Source: Clostridia bacterium (GTDB taxonomy: Bacteria > Bacillota > Clostridia > Oscillospirales > Acutalibacteraceae). Taken from it: a stretch of 64,000 nucleotides of DNA. The position numbers were made by a program, and so were the translations under genes. Below the pieces are notes generated by a model. The model ran no database searches and had not been told where the DNA came from. It saw nothing but the letters and a program-made list of their open reading frames with translations. The stretch spans positions 1 through 64,000 of the forward strand of contig JAFXBG010000009.1 of NCBI GenBank assembly GCA_017521925.1, given 5' to 3'. This document shows positions 1 through 10,400 of this stretch, piece by piece; positions within the stretch are counted from its first letter, which is position 1, and every line of letters starts with the position of its first letter.

Positions 1-86
1 ATAAGGGAGTAAAAGTAATTGCAATGGATTGTCTGGTTACTCCCGAAAGTATGAAGATAGACAAAGAAGTTGAAGTTAAACTGTAA
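1..86 (+). CDS. sfsA: 3' end of an SfsA-like DNA/RNA nuclease (partial)
   Basis: An open frame enters from the left edge and ends with TAA at 84-86. The last 28 residues include GVKVIAMDCLVTPESM and end in VEVKL. This matches the known C-terminus of the SfsA family (sugar fermentation stimulation protein), where a GVEVLAY-type beta strand is followed by a conserved segment ending in PVKL or PVTL. SfsA proteins have a nucleic-acid-binding OB-like fold and a nuclease-like domain, both outside this window. Only the tail is visible, so the assignment rests on resemblance of one short segment. The 200 bases that follow hold only the glnN promoter region. Confidence 0.6.
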   Translation, partial: KGVKVIAMDCLVTPESMKIDKEVEVKL

Positions 87-222
87 GGAATTACTATACA
101 ATACGATACCCTTTGCGATTTACTATATAAAAGTATCAACTCACATTTTCCACATATTATTTCTGAAAAATCCACCGTGATAAATCATAATGACAAAAAT
201 TTATCAAAGTGTTATTTTAGCA

Positions 223-250
223 TTGACAAATATAGTATAAATGATATATT
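223..250 (+). promoter_or_regulatory. Sigma-A-type promoter of glnN
   Basis: TTGACA at 223-228 is followed after 16 bases by TATATT at 245-250. The start codon lies 36 bases further on, behind a good ribosome binding site. No GlnR- or NtrC-type operator was recognised in the 200-base gap. Confidence 0.6.
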
Positions 251-286
251 TAAGTGTGGATTTTTATTTTTTTAGGAGGCCGTGTT

Positions 287-2380
287 ATGCAAAAAATACC
301 TGAAATTTTCGGCTGTATGGTGTTTAACGATGACGCTATGCGAAAGTTCTTGCCCAAGGATATTTTTAATTCTTTGGAGCGTACAATTCAGAATGGCGAA
401 CCATTGGACCGCTCTGTAGCGAACGGAGTAGCCACAGGAATGAAAGAATGGGCTATTGAAAAGGGCTGTACCCACTATACTCATTGGTTCCAGCCTATGA
501 CAGGTATTACTGCCGAAAAGCACGACTCTTTTATGACCATTGACGGTGACGGTAAGGTTATTATGGAGTTTTCAGGCTCTGAGCTTATCAAGGGCGAAAG
601 TGATGCTTCATCTTTCCCCAACGGCGGTATCCGTGCAACTTTTGAAGCCCGTGGTTATACAGCCTGGGACCCTACTTCTTATGCCTTTATTATGGGTAAT
701 ACCCTTTACATACCTACTGTTTTCTGCTCATATACAGGTGAGGTGCTTGATAAAAAAACTCCCTTGCTTCGTTCTATGGAGAGAATCAGTACCGAGGCTT
801 TAAGACTACTTAAAGCTCTTGGCAGAGATGACGTTACTCACGTTTCTACTACAGTAGGTGCCGAACAGGAATATTTCCTTATTGACAGGGATATGTATCT
901 TCAGCGCCGTGACCTTATGTATACAGGCCGTACACTTTTCGGGGCACGTCCTCCCAAGGGTCAGGAGCTTGAAGACCATTACTTCGGTGCAATCAAGCCC
1001 CGTGTTGCCGAGTTTATGAAAGAACTTGACCTTGAGCTCTGGAAGCTTGGTATTTACGCAAAAACCGAGCACAACGAGGTTGCACCCTGTCAGCACGAGC
1101 TTGCTCCTGTGTTTACTACCACAAACCTGGCTACCGACCATAACCAGATTACAATGGAGGTTATGAAGAATGTTGCCCAGCGTCACGGTTTTGTATGTTT
1201 ACTTCACGAAAAGCCTTTTGAAGGTGTTAGCGGTTCAGGTAAGCATAACAACTGGTCACTTACTACAAATACAGGTGAAAACCTTTTAAAACCCGGCAAA
1301 AAGCCTTATGAAAATAAGCAGTTTTTACTTTTCCTTTGTGCGGCGATTAAGGGTGTTCATCTTTATCAGGATTTACTCCGAATTTCTGTTGCGACCGCAA
1401 GCAATGACCATCGTCTTGGCGGTCACGAGGCACCTCCCGCAATTATGTCGGTATTTATTGGTGAGGACCTGGAGGGTGTGCTTCATGCTATCGAAAGCGG
1501 CGAGAAATATGAAGATGTCCGCAGAGTGAGAATGGGTATGGGCGTAGATGTCCTGCCTGATTTTAAAAAGGACACTACCGACCGCAACCGTACTTCGCCC
1601 TTTGCCTTTACAGGTAATAAATTTGAGTTCAGAAGTTTGGGCTCTTCTCTTAACATAGCTTGTCCCAATATTATGATTAATACCATTGTTGCCGACCAGC
1701 TTGCTGAATTTTCTTCAGTTCTTGAAATGGCAGAGGATAAGGAAAAGGCTGTTAATGATATAATCAGCGACATTTACCGAAATCACAAGGATATTATCTT
1801 CAACGGCAACAACTATGCTGAAGAATGGATTGCTGAAGCTCAGCGTAGAGGGCTTATGAACCTTAAGTCAATGCCCGATGCTATGGCTCATTACGGTGAT
1901 AAAAAGAATGTTGAGCTTTTCGAGCGAAATAAGATTTTTACCGAGCTTGAGGTTCAGGCAAGACGTGATATCCAGCTTGAAAATTATTCCAAGCTTATCC
2001 ATATCGAAGCTCTCACTATGATTGATATGGCTAAAAAGGATATCTTCCCTGCAGTAAGCCACTTTATTGGTGATATCAGCAGAAATGTACTTAGAAAACG
2101 TCAGATTAATGCAAGTATAGCTGCAAAGGCAGAAATGCGTGTTATAGAAAGACTTTCAGTGCTTCTGGATGAATTTGCAGACTTTACCGATGAGCTTGAA
2201 GCTTGTGTAAAGGAAATCGAGGGTAAAAAGGTTGATGCTTTAACTGAGGCTTACCATTACTGCAACAAGGTGCTTGTAGCTATGGAAAAGCTCAGAGCAG
2301 TAGCTGACGAAATGGAACAACTTACTTCCTATGATTATTGGCCTTATCCTTCTTACGGAAGACTTATGTTTACAATGTAA
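287..2380 (+). CDS. glnN: Glutamine synthetase type III
   Basis: Makes glutamine from glutamate, ammonia and ATP in the cytoplasm; the main ammonium-assimilating enzyme. The 697-residue length fits GSIII (about 700), far longer than GSI (about 450). Family landmarks include [11 protein letters not shown], the nearby [19 protein letters not shown]/metal-binding segment, and the C-terminal GSIII extension. An in-frame GTG exists at 254, but the ATG at 287 is preferred because AGGAGG sits 7 bases upstream of it. The gene has its own promoter and is closed by a strong hairpin, so it looks monocistronic. No neighbouring nitrogen gene or amt/glnB pair is present. Identification is secure. Confidence 0.96.
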   Translation: MQKIPEIFGCMVFNDDAMRKFLPKDIFNSLERTIQNGEPLDRSVANGVATGMKEWAIEKGCTHYTHWFQPMTGITAEKHDSFMTIDGDGKVIMEFSGSELIKGESDASSFPNGGIRATFEARGYTAWDPTSYAFIMGNTLYIPTVFCSYTGEVLDKKTPLLRSMERISTEALRLLKALGRDDVTHVSTTVGAEQEYFLIDRDMYLQRRDLMYTGRTLFGARPPKGQELEDHYFGAIKPRVAEFMKELDLELWKLGIYAKTEHNEVAPCQHELAPVFTTTNLATDHNQITMEVMKNVAQRHGFVCLLHEKPFEGVSGSGKHNNWSLTTNTGENLLKPGKKPYENKQFLLFLCAAIKGVHLYQDLLRISVATASNDHRLGGHEAPPAIMSVFIGEDLEGVLHAIESGEKYEDVRRVRMGMGVDVLPDFKKDTTDRNRTSPFAFTGNKFEFRSLGSSLNIACPNIMINTIVADQLAEFSSVLEMAEDKEKAVNDIISDIYRNHKDIIFNGNNYAEEWIAEAQRRGLMNLKSMPDAMAHYGDKKNVELFERNKIFTELEVQARRDIQLENYSKLIHIEALTMIDMAKKDIFPAVSHFIGDISRNVLRKRQINASIAAKAEMRVIERLSVLLDEFADFTDELEACVKEIEGKKVDALTEAYHYCNKVLVAMEKLRAVADEMEQLTSYDYWPYPSYGRLMFTM

Positions 2381-2394
2381 AACGCAAAAAATTA

Positions 2395-2421
2395 CCGCTC
2401 ACCGGATTGGTGAGCGGTTTT
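2395..2421. terminator. Intrinsic terminator between convergent genes
   Basis: A perfect 9-bp stem, CCGCTCACC at 2395-2403 against GGTGAGCGG at 2409-2417 with a 5-base loop, is followed by TTTTG. It ends glnN. The A-run on the left side gives a U-run on the other strand, so it may also serve the converging glycosyltransferase gene. Confidence 0.85.
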
Positions 2422-2431
2422 GCTATTTATA

Positions 2432-3697
2432 TCAATGTTTTTTATCCATATCTTCAATAGATTTCTGAACTCCGTGTTTAATAGGCTTCCAATCAGCTTT
2501 GCCGAAGGTAATTGCCCAGATTGTAACGGGGATAAATGTGAAGATGAACAAGGGGAAGGTGAACATATAAATGATTTTTTTCCAGCCTTTGCACTTTATG
2601 TTTTTCCATTCGGTGATTGTAGTGATTGCACCAACAAGGAACATTAGGGAGTAGGTGGTGGAAATAAGCTGAAAAAGAGAAAGCAGAACACCTAAAATCT
2701 GTCCCTGAGCAGCAATTACAGAAATAACAAAAGATGCGAAGTTTATTACTGTACTAGCCATAGAAAGATAGAATGCAGGCATAAGGTTCATTGCCATATC
2801 ATAGCAGGAGAAACCGTTTGTACCAAATATACCCTGCACAATTCTTTTGCCGTAGTTTTTGAAAACCTGCATATAGCCCTTGACCCAGCGGATTCTCTGA
2901 TTCCAGGACACTGAGAATTTTTCAGGCTGTTCATCATAGAAAACTGCAGTTGAGCAGTAGCCGATTTTGTAGCCTTTGAGAATTGTATCAATAGAAAATT
3001 CAATATCCTCTGTTAAAAGGTAGTAATGCCAGCCGTTGTTTTCTTTGATGATTTTTTTGCTGATAAGGAAACCTGTACCGGAAACCGCACAGCTTCCACC
3101 TAAAATCATACGGGCATTGGAAAGATACTTTGCTTCGCGTAAGAACCAGAGTGCATAACCTGCAGAAATCCAGTTTGTTTCGTAGTTCTTGGAGTTACGA
3201 TAGCTTGTTACAGCAACTAAGCCTGTGTTGAGAGCTTTATTCATTTCTTTAACATAGCGCTTGTCCAACAGATTGTCAGCATCAAAAACAAAATAGCCGT
3301 CGTAGTGGTCCATACCGCTTGTCTCGAAAACACGTTTGAAAAGAAAATTGAGAGCATAACCTTTTCCGATTTTTTCCTTATTAAAACGCTCAAAAACAAT
3401 GGCGCCGGCATCTCTCGCCACAATAGCAGTGTTGTCAGTGCAATTGTCGGCACACACATAAATATCTATTAGCTCAGTGGGGTAGTGCTGGTTCTTGATA
3501 CTATTTATAAGATTGCCGATAACGGCCTCTTCGTTTCTGCCGCAAATCATAACAGCAAATCGATTGAGTTTTTCGGATTTTGGATATTTAACCGGTTTTT
3601 TGAAAAGCGAAACTACTATGTAAAACAACTGATAGGAATAGCAAAGTACAAACAGTAAGCATACAAGATAGTTCAAAAAGCTTACAACATTCTGCAT
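2432..3697 (-). CDS. Membrane-bound family 2 glycosyltransferase
   Basis: A processive-type GT2 enzyme, 421 residues. A membrane helix at about residues 5-30 is followed by the GT-A domain with MICGRNEE (nucleotide-sugar binding), FDADN (DxD-type metal site), LLTEDIEF (catalytic Asp region) and QRIRWVKG (the Q-x-x-R-W motif of cellulose and hyaluronan synthase-like enzymes). Three or four C-terminal membrane helices follow, from about residue 305. This architecture usually extends a polysaccharide or glycosylates a lipid at the membrane. The substrate cannot be read from the sequence, and no polysaccharide cluster surrounds it. It is preceded by AAGGAG and by a promoter at 3753-3781, and it appears to be a single-gene unit. 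Confidence 0.88.
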   Translation of the reverse strand: MQNVVSFLNYLVCLLFVLCYSYQLFYIVVSLFKKPVKYPKSEKLNRFAVMICGRNEEAVIGNLINSIKNQHYPTELIDIYVCADNCTDNTAIVARDAGAIVFERFNKEKIGKGYALNFLFKRVFETSGMDHYDGYFVFDADNLLDKRYVKEMNKALNTGLVAVTSYRNSKNYETNWISAGYALWFLREAKYLSNARMILGGSCAVSGTGFLISKKIIKENNGWHYYLLTEDIEFSIDTILKGYKIGYCSTAVFYDEQPEKFSVSWNQRIRWVKGYMQVFKNYGKRIVQGIFGTNGFSCYDMAMNLMPAFYLSMASTVINFASFVISVIAAQGQILGVLLSLFQLISTTYSLMFLVGAITTITEWKNIKCKGWKKIIYMFTFPLFIFTFIPVTIWAITFGKADWKPIKHGVQKSIEDMDKKH

Positions 3698-3752
3698 ATT
3701 ATATCTCCTTATCTAAAAAACGCATAAATTCCATTTTAACTATAATGTAATC

Positions 3753-3781
3753 ATTATACACGAGACCGGAATTTTGGGCAA
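3753..3781 (-). promoter_or_regulatory. Promoter of the GT2 gene
   Basis: Read on the minus strand: TTGCCC (3776-3781), a 17-base spacer, then a perfect TATAAT (3753-3758), about 55 bases before the start codon. Confidence 0.55.
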
Positions 3782-4115
3782 TAAGTTTAAAGCTTTTTCT
3801 CTATATGGAATGTATACGCAAATAAATTACAGTGGCTTTTTGGTCAAAAAACCTAAAAAGATTTTAAATATTACTAAATTTGCCAATATATGAAAATGTA
3901 TTTCACATAACAATCACATATAATCGTTAATATTTTCGTAATAATTTTAAAAATGTGTAATTTGCTATTGTGTTATTGTAAGATGTTGATAATAAAATAG
4001 TATATAGGTTTGTGAAGGTTGCACTAATAGGCTTAAATTATATGTCGTATTTGAGAAAAATGAGGCGGATAATTGTACAATTTTTGGTCTTTAAACCAAA
4101 ACTTGATGAATAACA
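3782..4115. other. AT-rich gap with no recognised gene
   Basis: About 330 bases between the divergent GT2 and FakB-like promoters. The stretch is very AT-rich. No open frame with a ribosome binding site, tRNA, riboswitch core or long inverted repeat was seen. Confidence 0.5.
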
Positions 4116-4143
4116 TTGACTGGTGTTCATAATTTGTTAAAAT
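4116..4143 (+). promoter_or_regulatory. Promoter of the fakB-fakA-plsY operon
   Basis: TTGACT at 4116-4121, a 16-base spacer, and TAAAAT at 4138-4143, upstream of AGGAG at 4187-4191. No FapR-like operator was recognised. Confidence 0.6.
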
Positions 4144-4200
4144 AGTATTATGAGAAATTTATGTTTAAATTTTATATATTAAAAAAAGGAGAAAGTAAAA

Positions 4201-5088
4201 ATGAGACCTATTAAAATTGTTACAGATTCATGTTCAGACCTTACAAAAGAATTAAGAGACAAATATTCTATCGAGTATGTAAAGATGAATACAGTGCATA
4301 ATGAGAAAGAGACCCCTGCTTCTCTTGACTGGGAGTATTACTCTGCAAAAGAGCTTTATGACCTTATGCGTGGCGGTGAAAGAGTAACTACCACTCAGGT
4401 TCCTGCTCAGGAGTTTACTGAGAAGTTTACAGCACTTGTTTCTGAGGGCTTTGACATTATCTACATTGCTTGTTCAGGCGTGCTTTCAGGTTCTGTTAAC
4501 ACAGGCATTATGGTTAGCAAGGAAGTTATGGCAAAGTTCCCTGAGGCAAAAATCGTTTGTATTGACCCCAAGATGTCCTGTATGGGTGAGGGTTTTATTG
4601 CAGTAAAGGCTGCGGAGTTAGTAGCTGAGGGCAAGACTTTAGATGAGATTGTAGCTTATATTGAAGAAAACAAGCTGAGAATGAACCAGTTTGCAACTGT
4701 TAACACTCTTGATTACCTCAAGCGTGCAGGTAGAGTTAAGGCTTCCTCTGCTTTCTTCGGTAACCTTTTCGGTGTTAAGCCTGTTATTATTTCTGACATT
4801 AACGGTCAGAACACAGCTATCAAGAAGGTTAAGGGCAGACTTGCTTCTATGGATGAAATCGTAAATCTTCTTGCTGAGGCTATGCAGGGTGAGGAAGACC
4901 GCCGTGTGTTTGTTGGTCATGCCGACTGTCCTCAGGAAGAGGTTGACTATTTAGTCAACAAGGTTAAGGAAGTTATAGGTACAGAGGACATTACTCTTAA
5001 TTATATCGGACCTATCATCGGTGCATCCATCGGCCCCGGTGCTGTCGTTGTTTACGGTTGGGGTAAAAAGGTAGAGCTTGAAGGCTGA
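4201..5088 (+). CDS. fakB: DegV-family fatty-acid-binding protein (FakB-like)
   Basis: A 295-residue DegV protein. It opens with IKIVTDSCSDL, the conserved N-terminal strand and Ser/Asp loop of the family, and carries TTTQVP and GVLSGS segments that line the fatty-acid carboxylate pocket in characterised members. FakB proteins present a fatty acid to the kinase FakA, which phosphorylates it. The next two genes encode the FakA-like kinase and PlsY, so a role in taking up or recycling fatty acids into phospholipid is strongly suggested by context. DegV proteins often occur as several paralogs with different chain preferences, and the ligand cannot be deduced here. It is the first gene of a four-gene unit. 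Confidence 0.88.
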   Translation: MRPIKIVTDSCSDLTKELRDKYSIEYVKMNTVHNEKETPASLDWEYYSAKELYDLMRGGERVTTTQVPAQEFTEKFTALVSEGFDIIYIACSGVLSGSVNTGIMVSKEVMAKFPEAKIVCIDPKMSCMGEGFIAVKAAELVAEGKTLDEIVAYIEENKLRMNQFATVNTLDYLKRAGRVKASSAFFGNLFGVKPVIISDINGQNTAIKKVKGRLASMDEIVNLLAEAMQGEEDRRVFVGHADCPQEEVDYLVNKVKEVIGTEDITLNYIGPIIGASIGPGAVVVYGWGKKVELEG

Positions 5089-5117
5089 TAAGATTTTTGA
5101 TTTTTTGGAGGACGAGT

Positions 5118-6779
5118 ATGGGTACACAGAACCTTACAGGCGAAATGTTTGCACAGATGGTGCAGAATGGTGCCGCAAACCTTAGAAATAATGCACAGAC
5201 AGTAAACGACCTTAACGTTTTTCCTATTCCCGACGGTGATACAGGCGACAATATGTGCCGTACAATCGAGGGCGGTGCTTCTGTTGCAAGTGCAGAGGAA
5301 AATGCACCCGTAAGCGAGGTTTGCTCTAAGGTTGCCGAGGGTATGCTTCTTTCTGCAAGAGGTAACTCCGGCGTTATTCTTTCTCAGTTTTTTGAGGGTA
5401 TTAACCTTGGTATGAAAGACGTCGAAACTGCTGATGTTATGGCTGTTGCCGAGGCTTTCAGAGCAGGTGTTAAGCAGGCTTATTCTTCTGTTATTACTCC
5501 TACAGAGGGTACAATTCTTACAGTTATGCGTGAGGCAACTGACGTTGCTGCCGAGAAGATTACTGATAAGAGTACTCTTGAGGAATTCTTCAAAACATAT
5601 ATTAAAGAGATGTATTTATCTCTTGACCGTACTCCGGAACTTCTTCCCGTATTAAAAGAAGCAGGAGTTATTGACAGCGGCGGTGCAGGTTTTTCATTTA
5701 TTATTGAGGGTATGTACAAAGCCTTAAAGGGCGAGGAAATTACTTCAGATAAAATAATGACTACTGTTTCTGCTGAAAATGTTATGGGTAACTTTGATAA
5801 AGATACCGTAATGGAGTTTGGTTACTGTACAGAGGCTTTGGTTCAGTTAAGAAGTGAGAAAACCGATGTTGATGCATTTACAGTAGATGCTCTTATTGAG
5901 TATCTTGAATCCATTGGCGGTGACTCAATCGTTGCTTTTAAAACAGGTACAAAGGTTAAGCTTCACGTTCATACTTTTACTCCTGACAAGGTACTGGCTT
6001 ACTGTCTTACATTTGGTGAGTTTATTACAGTTAAGATTGAGAATATGTCAATCCAGCATAGCGAAACAACTGTTGAGAACCGCTTTGAGCGTAAAGAGGT
6101 TCTATCAAACGAACGCAAGAAGTTCGGTGTTGTAGCTGTAGCAAGCGGTGACGGACTTAAGGAGATGTTTACTTCTTTAGGTGCTGATGCTATTGTTGAC
6201 GGTCAGCAGACTATGAATCCCTCCTCCGAGGATTTTATCAAGGCATTCGATGCAGTTAATGCAGACACAATTATTGTTTTACCCAATAACTCAAATATTG
6301 TAATGGCTGCCAAGCAGGCAGGCGAGCTTTACAAAGACAGTGATGTCCGCGTCGTTGAAAGCACAACCATAGCAGAAGGCTATGCCGCTTTAACAATGCT
6401 TGACTTGACTTCTGATGATATTGATGTTATTGTTGATGACCTTAAAATGGCTATCGACGGTGTTACTACCGGTCTTGTTACTTATGCAGTAAGAGACACA
6501 AGCCAGGACGGCTTTGAGATTAAGAAGGATGATTGGCTTGGCTTCAGCAAAAAAACAATCCTTTCTGTAGAAAAAGACAAAGTAAGTGCTGCTACAAAGC
6601 TTCTTGACTCTATTGATAAAACAGGCAAAGAGGTTATTATTGCAATTGCAGGTAAGGATGCAACTGCTGAAGAACTTGCAGCTGTTCATGATTATGCCGC
6701 GAAAAATTATCCTTTAGTAGAGTTCTATGAGGTTGATGGCGGTCAGGATATTTACAGCTTTATTTTTGCTGTTGAATAA
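5118..6779 (+). CDS. fakA: Fatty acid kinase FakA-like (DhaL + DegV-like domains)
   Basis: A 553-residue kinase that phosphorylates FakB-bound fatty acid to acyl phosphate. The N-terminal DhaL/DAK2 domain (about residues 5-200) carries NVFPIPDGDTGDNM, the Asp-rich Mg-ATP site, and ARGNSGVILSQ. A middle domain follows, and the C-terminal part resembles the DegV fold, with the two-lobe pattern seen in FakA. The in-frame TTG at 5097 was rejected in favour of the ATG at 5118, which has GGAGG 6 bases upstream. It lies 29 bases after fakB and 12 before plsY. It could be annotated simply as a DAK2 domain protein, but the neighbours make the FakA role convincing. Confidence 0.9.
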   Translation: MGTQNLTGEMFAQMVQNGAANLRNNAQTVNDLNVFPIPDGDTGDNMCRTIEGGASVASAEENAPVSEVCSKVAEGMLLSARGNSGVILSQFFEGINLGMKDVETADVMAVAEAFRAGVKQAYSSVITPTEGTILTVMREATDVAAEKITDKSTLEEFFKTYIKEMYLSLDRTPELLPVLKEAGVIDSGGAGFSFIIEGMYKALKGEEITSDKIMTTVSAENVMGNFDKDTVMEFGYCTEALVQLRSEKTDVDAFTVDALIEYLESIGGDSIVAFKTGTKVKLHVHTFTPDKVLAYCLTFGEFITVKIENMSIQHSETTVENRFERKEVLSNERKKFGVVAVASGDGLKEMFTSLGADAIVDGQQTMNPSSEDFIKAFDAVNADTIIVLPNNSNIVMAAKQAGELYKDSDVRVVESTTIAEGYAALTMLDLTSDDIDVIVDDLKMAIDGVTTGLVTYAVRDTSQDGFEIKKDDWLGFSKKTILSVEKDKVSAATKLLDSIDKTGKEVIIAIAGKDATAEELAAVHDYAAKNYPLVEFYEVDGGQDIYSFIFAVE

Positions 6780-6791
6780 GGAAGTGATATT

Positions 6792-7442
6792 ATGCAGTGG
6801 TTGATTAGTATTATATGTGCAGTTGTAGCTTACCTTTTAGGTAGCCTTAACGGCGGCATTATGGTAACTCAGCTTTTGAATAATGCAGATATCAGAGAAA
6901 GCGGCTCAGGTAACGCAGGTTTTACCAATGTTAAGCGTGTATATGGTACAAAGTGTGCGGCTCTTGTGTGCGTTGTTGATGTGGTAAAGACAATTATAGC
7001 TTGCGGAGTAGGCGGGTTTGTAATAAGCCATTTTACAGAAAACTCTTATATGGCAGGTGCACTGCTTTGTGGTCTTTTTGCACAGCTTGGTCATATTTTC
7101 CCCATATATTACGGCTTTAAGGGCGGTAAGGGTTTTATTTGTGGAATGACCACGGTTTTTATGGCAGACCCTTTAATTTTACTTGTTGCGTTTGCGGTGC
7201 TTACTGTTGTAACCCTTATCAGCAAATACGTTTCTCTCGGTTCACTTTCAGCTACTTTGAGCTATGCAATTATGTTTGTTGTTTTTCACAACGATGATGT
7301 AGCAGCGTACCTTATTGCTATAGCTTTGGCAGTGGTTGTGTTTATTTCCCACAGAGAAAATATAAAAAGACTTATTAACAAAAATGAAAGAAAAACCTAT
7401 TTCTTTGGTATGGATAAAAAGAAAAAAGAGGAATCAAAGTGA
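6792..7442 (+). CDS. plsY: Acyl-phosphate:glycerol-3-phosphate acyltransferase
   Basis: An integral membrane enzyme of 216 residues that transfers the acyl group from acyl phosphate to glycerol-3-phosphate, the first step of phospholipid synthesis. Hydrophobic segments begin at residue 2. The active-site loop GSGNAGFTNVKRVYG (the GSGNxGxTNxxR motif) is at about residues 36-50, and the second PlsY loop HIFPIYYGFKGGKG is clear. It is placed directly after fakB and fakA, so the acyl phosphate they make can pass straight to this enzyme. Its TGA overlaps the GTG start of the next gene by 4 bases. Confidence 0.95.
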   Translation: MQWLISIICAVVAYLLGSLNGGIMVTQLLNNADIRESGSGNAGFTNVKRVYGTKCAALVCVVDVVKTIIACGVGGFVISHFTENSYMAGALLCGLFAQLGHIFPIYYGFKGGKGFICGMTTVFMADPLILLVAFAVLTVVTLISKYVSLGSLSATLSYAIMFVVFHNDDVAAYLIAIALAVVVFISHRENIKRLINKNERKTYFFGMDKKKKEESK

Positions 7443-10400
7443 GTAAAAAAACTTACTTAGCAGGTGCAGATATCGGTTCCACTACTGTTAAAATTGCCGT
7501 TCTTGATGAGAACGGCAATTTAGTGTTTGGACGATATATGCGCCATTTTGCTAATATCAGAGACACATTTAAAAATTTGCTTACTGAAGCAAAAGAGGCT
7601 TTGGGCGAAATTAACCTTAAGCTTAAAGTTACAGGCAGCGGCAGTCTTAATCTTTCAAAGCTTATGAATATTGGCTTTGTGCAGGAGGTTGTGGCAGAAG
7701 CTGAGGCTGTAAAACGCCTTGCACCCCATACTGATGTTGCTATAGAGCTTGGCGGTGAGGATGCTAAAATCATCTATTTTACAGGCGGTCTTGAGGAAAG
7801 AATGAACGGTGTTTGTGCAGGCGGTACGGGTTCGTTTATCGACCAGATGGCGGCACTTTTGCAGACTGATGCACAAGGACTTAATGAGTATGCCAAAGAC
7901 TACAGTCAAATTTACCCCATTGCGGCTCGTTGCGGAGTTTTTGCCAAAAGTGACATTCAGCCCCTAATAAACGATGGTGCAACAAAAGAGGATTTGTCTG
8001 CATCAATCTTTCAGGCTGTTGTAAATCAGACGATTTCTGGTCTTGCCTGCGGTAAGCCTATCAGAGGTACAGTTGCATTTTTAGGCGGTCCTCTGCACTT
8101 TTTAACTGAGCTTAAAAGGGCTTTCATACGCACTTTAAAGCTTACGGATGAAACTACCGTTGACCCTGAAAATTCACATCTTTTCCCTGCAATGGGTACT
8201 GCTTTTCTTTCAGAGGACAGCAATGAAAAGCTGATTTCAAAAATAATCTGTGATTTAGAAAATGCAGGGGAGATGACCTTTGAGCTTAAGCGCCTGGACC
8301 CTTTGTTTGAAAATGAGACTGAATATACTGAGTTTGCCAACCGCCACGCGCAAAATAAGGTTAAACGCGGCGATTTAAGTACATATAAGGGCGGTTGTTA
8401 CCTTGGCATTGACGCAGGTTCAACCACCACAAAACTTGCTCTTATCGGTGAAAACGGCGAGCTTTTGTGGGACTTTTACAGCAGTAATAACACTTCACCC
8501 ATAAATACTGCAAAGCTTGCTTTAAAGAAGCTTTCTGAAAATTTTCCCAAAACTGCAGTTATTAAGGGCGCTTGTTCAACAGGTTACGGTGAGAGCTTAC
8601 TTAAAGCGGCTTTTAAGCTTGACTTCGGCGAGGTGGAGACTATTGCCCACTATACAGCCGCAAGATTTTTTGACAAAGATGTTGAGTGTATGCTTGACAT
8701 TGGCGGTCAGGATATGAAGTTCATAAAGATTAAAAACGGCTCTGTGGATAGTGTGCTTTTAAACGAAGCCTGCTCTTCAGGCTGTGGTTCTTTCTTGGAA
8801 AACTTTGCTGTTTCTATGGGGAAGTCTGCTCAAGAGTTTTCAAAAACTGCTCTCTTTGCACCTCATCCCTTGGATTTGGGTACACGTTGCACCGTGTTTA
8901 TGAACTCCAACGTAAAGCAGGCTCAGAAAGAGGGCGCCAGCCTTTCTGATATTTCTGCAGGTCTTGCTTACAGTGTTGTAAAAAATGCACTTTTTAAGGT
9001 TATCAAGCTTTCAAGTGCCAATGATTTAGGTAATCATATTATGGTTCAGGGCGGTACATTCTGCTCTGAGGCAGTGCTGAGGGCTTTTGAAAAGCTTACA
9101 GGCAAAAATGCACTATGTCCCGATATTTCAGGTCTTATGGGTGCATTTGGTGCGGCTCTCATAGCTAAAGAGAGAAGCAAAGGCGAAAGCACAATAATAA
9201 GTTTTGAAGAAATTGAAGATTTAAAATATAATACTACAGCAATACGTTGCGGTAAATGTCAGAATAACTGTATGCTGACAGTCAATACTTTCCGCGGTAA
9301 GGAACGTCATATTTCAGGCAATCGTTGCGAGCGTCCTTTGGGCGGTTCTTCCGACACGCAAAAAGGCTTTGATATGACCGAGTATAAGAAAGAGAAGATG
9401 TTTTCTCTTAAGCCTATTTCTGAGGACAAAGCCCCCCGCGGTGTAATCGGTATTCCCCGAGTTTTGAATATTTACGAAAATTATCCTTTCTGGGCAAGGC
9501 TTTTCAAGGAGCTTGGATTTGCAGTTAAGCTTTCTCCGTTCTCAAGCCGTGAAATTTATGAGCTTGGTATGGAGTCGATTCCTTCCGAAAGCCTTTGCTA
9601 TCCTGCGAAGCTTGCTCATGGTCATATAGAGTGGCTTATTAAAAACGGCTGTGACAGGATTTTTTACCCAAGTGTTTATTTTGAGCGACCCGAAGAAGGT
9701 GCCAAGAATAAATATAACTGTCCCATTGTTATCGGTACTCCTGAAAACATAAACAATAATGTTGAGAACATTACTTCAGGAAAGGCTCAGCTTATCCATC
9801 CTTTTGTAGCTTTTTCGGACGAGAAGACACTTACCGACAGAGTTTGTAAGGTTTTTGACGAGAGCTTTAGTATAAAACCTTCTGAAACAAAAAAAGCCTG
9901 TAAGAAAGCATGGCAGGAGCTTATGAATACAAAAGCCGACATCCGAAAAAAGGGTGCAGAAATTATTAAGGAAACTGAGGCTAAAAAGGGCAAAATGATT
10001 GTGCTTGCTTCAAGGCCTTACCATTGTGACCCTGAGATTAACCACGGCATTCCTGCTATGATTGCTTCCTACGGATTTAATGTGCTTACCGAGGACAGCG
10101 TGCCTGAGGATATTAAGGTTGAAAGACCTTTAAGAGTTACTGACCAGTGGAGCTATCATAGCCGTCTTTACCGTGCGGCTGAGTTTGTCCGCCACAGAGA
10201 CGATGCAGAACTTTTACAGCTTAATTCCTTTGGTTGCGGTCTGGATGCGGTTACAACTGATCAGGTGGCCGAGATTTTAGAAGCAAGCGGTAAGCTTTAC
10301 ACAGTTCTTAAAATTGACGAGGTAAATAACCTTGGTGCCGCAAGAATCCGTATTCGCTCACTTATGGCGGCGATTGCTGAGAGAGATAAGAACAATGTAA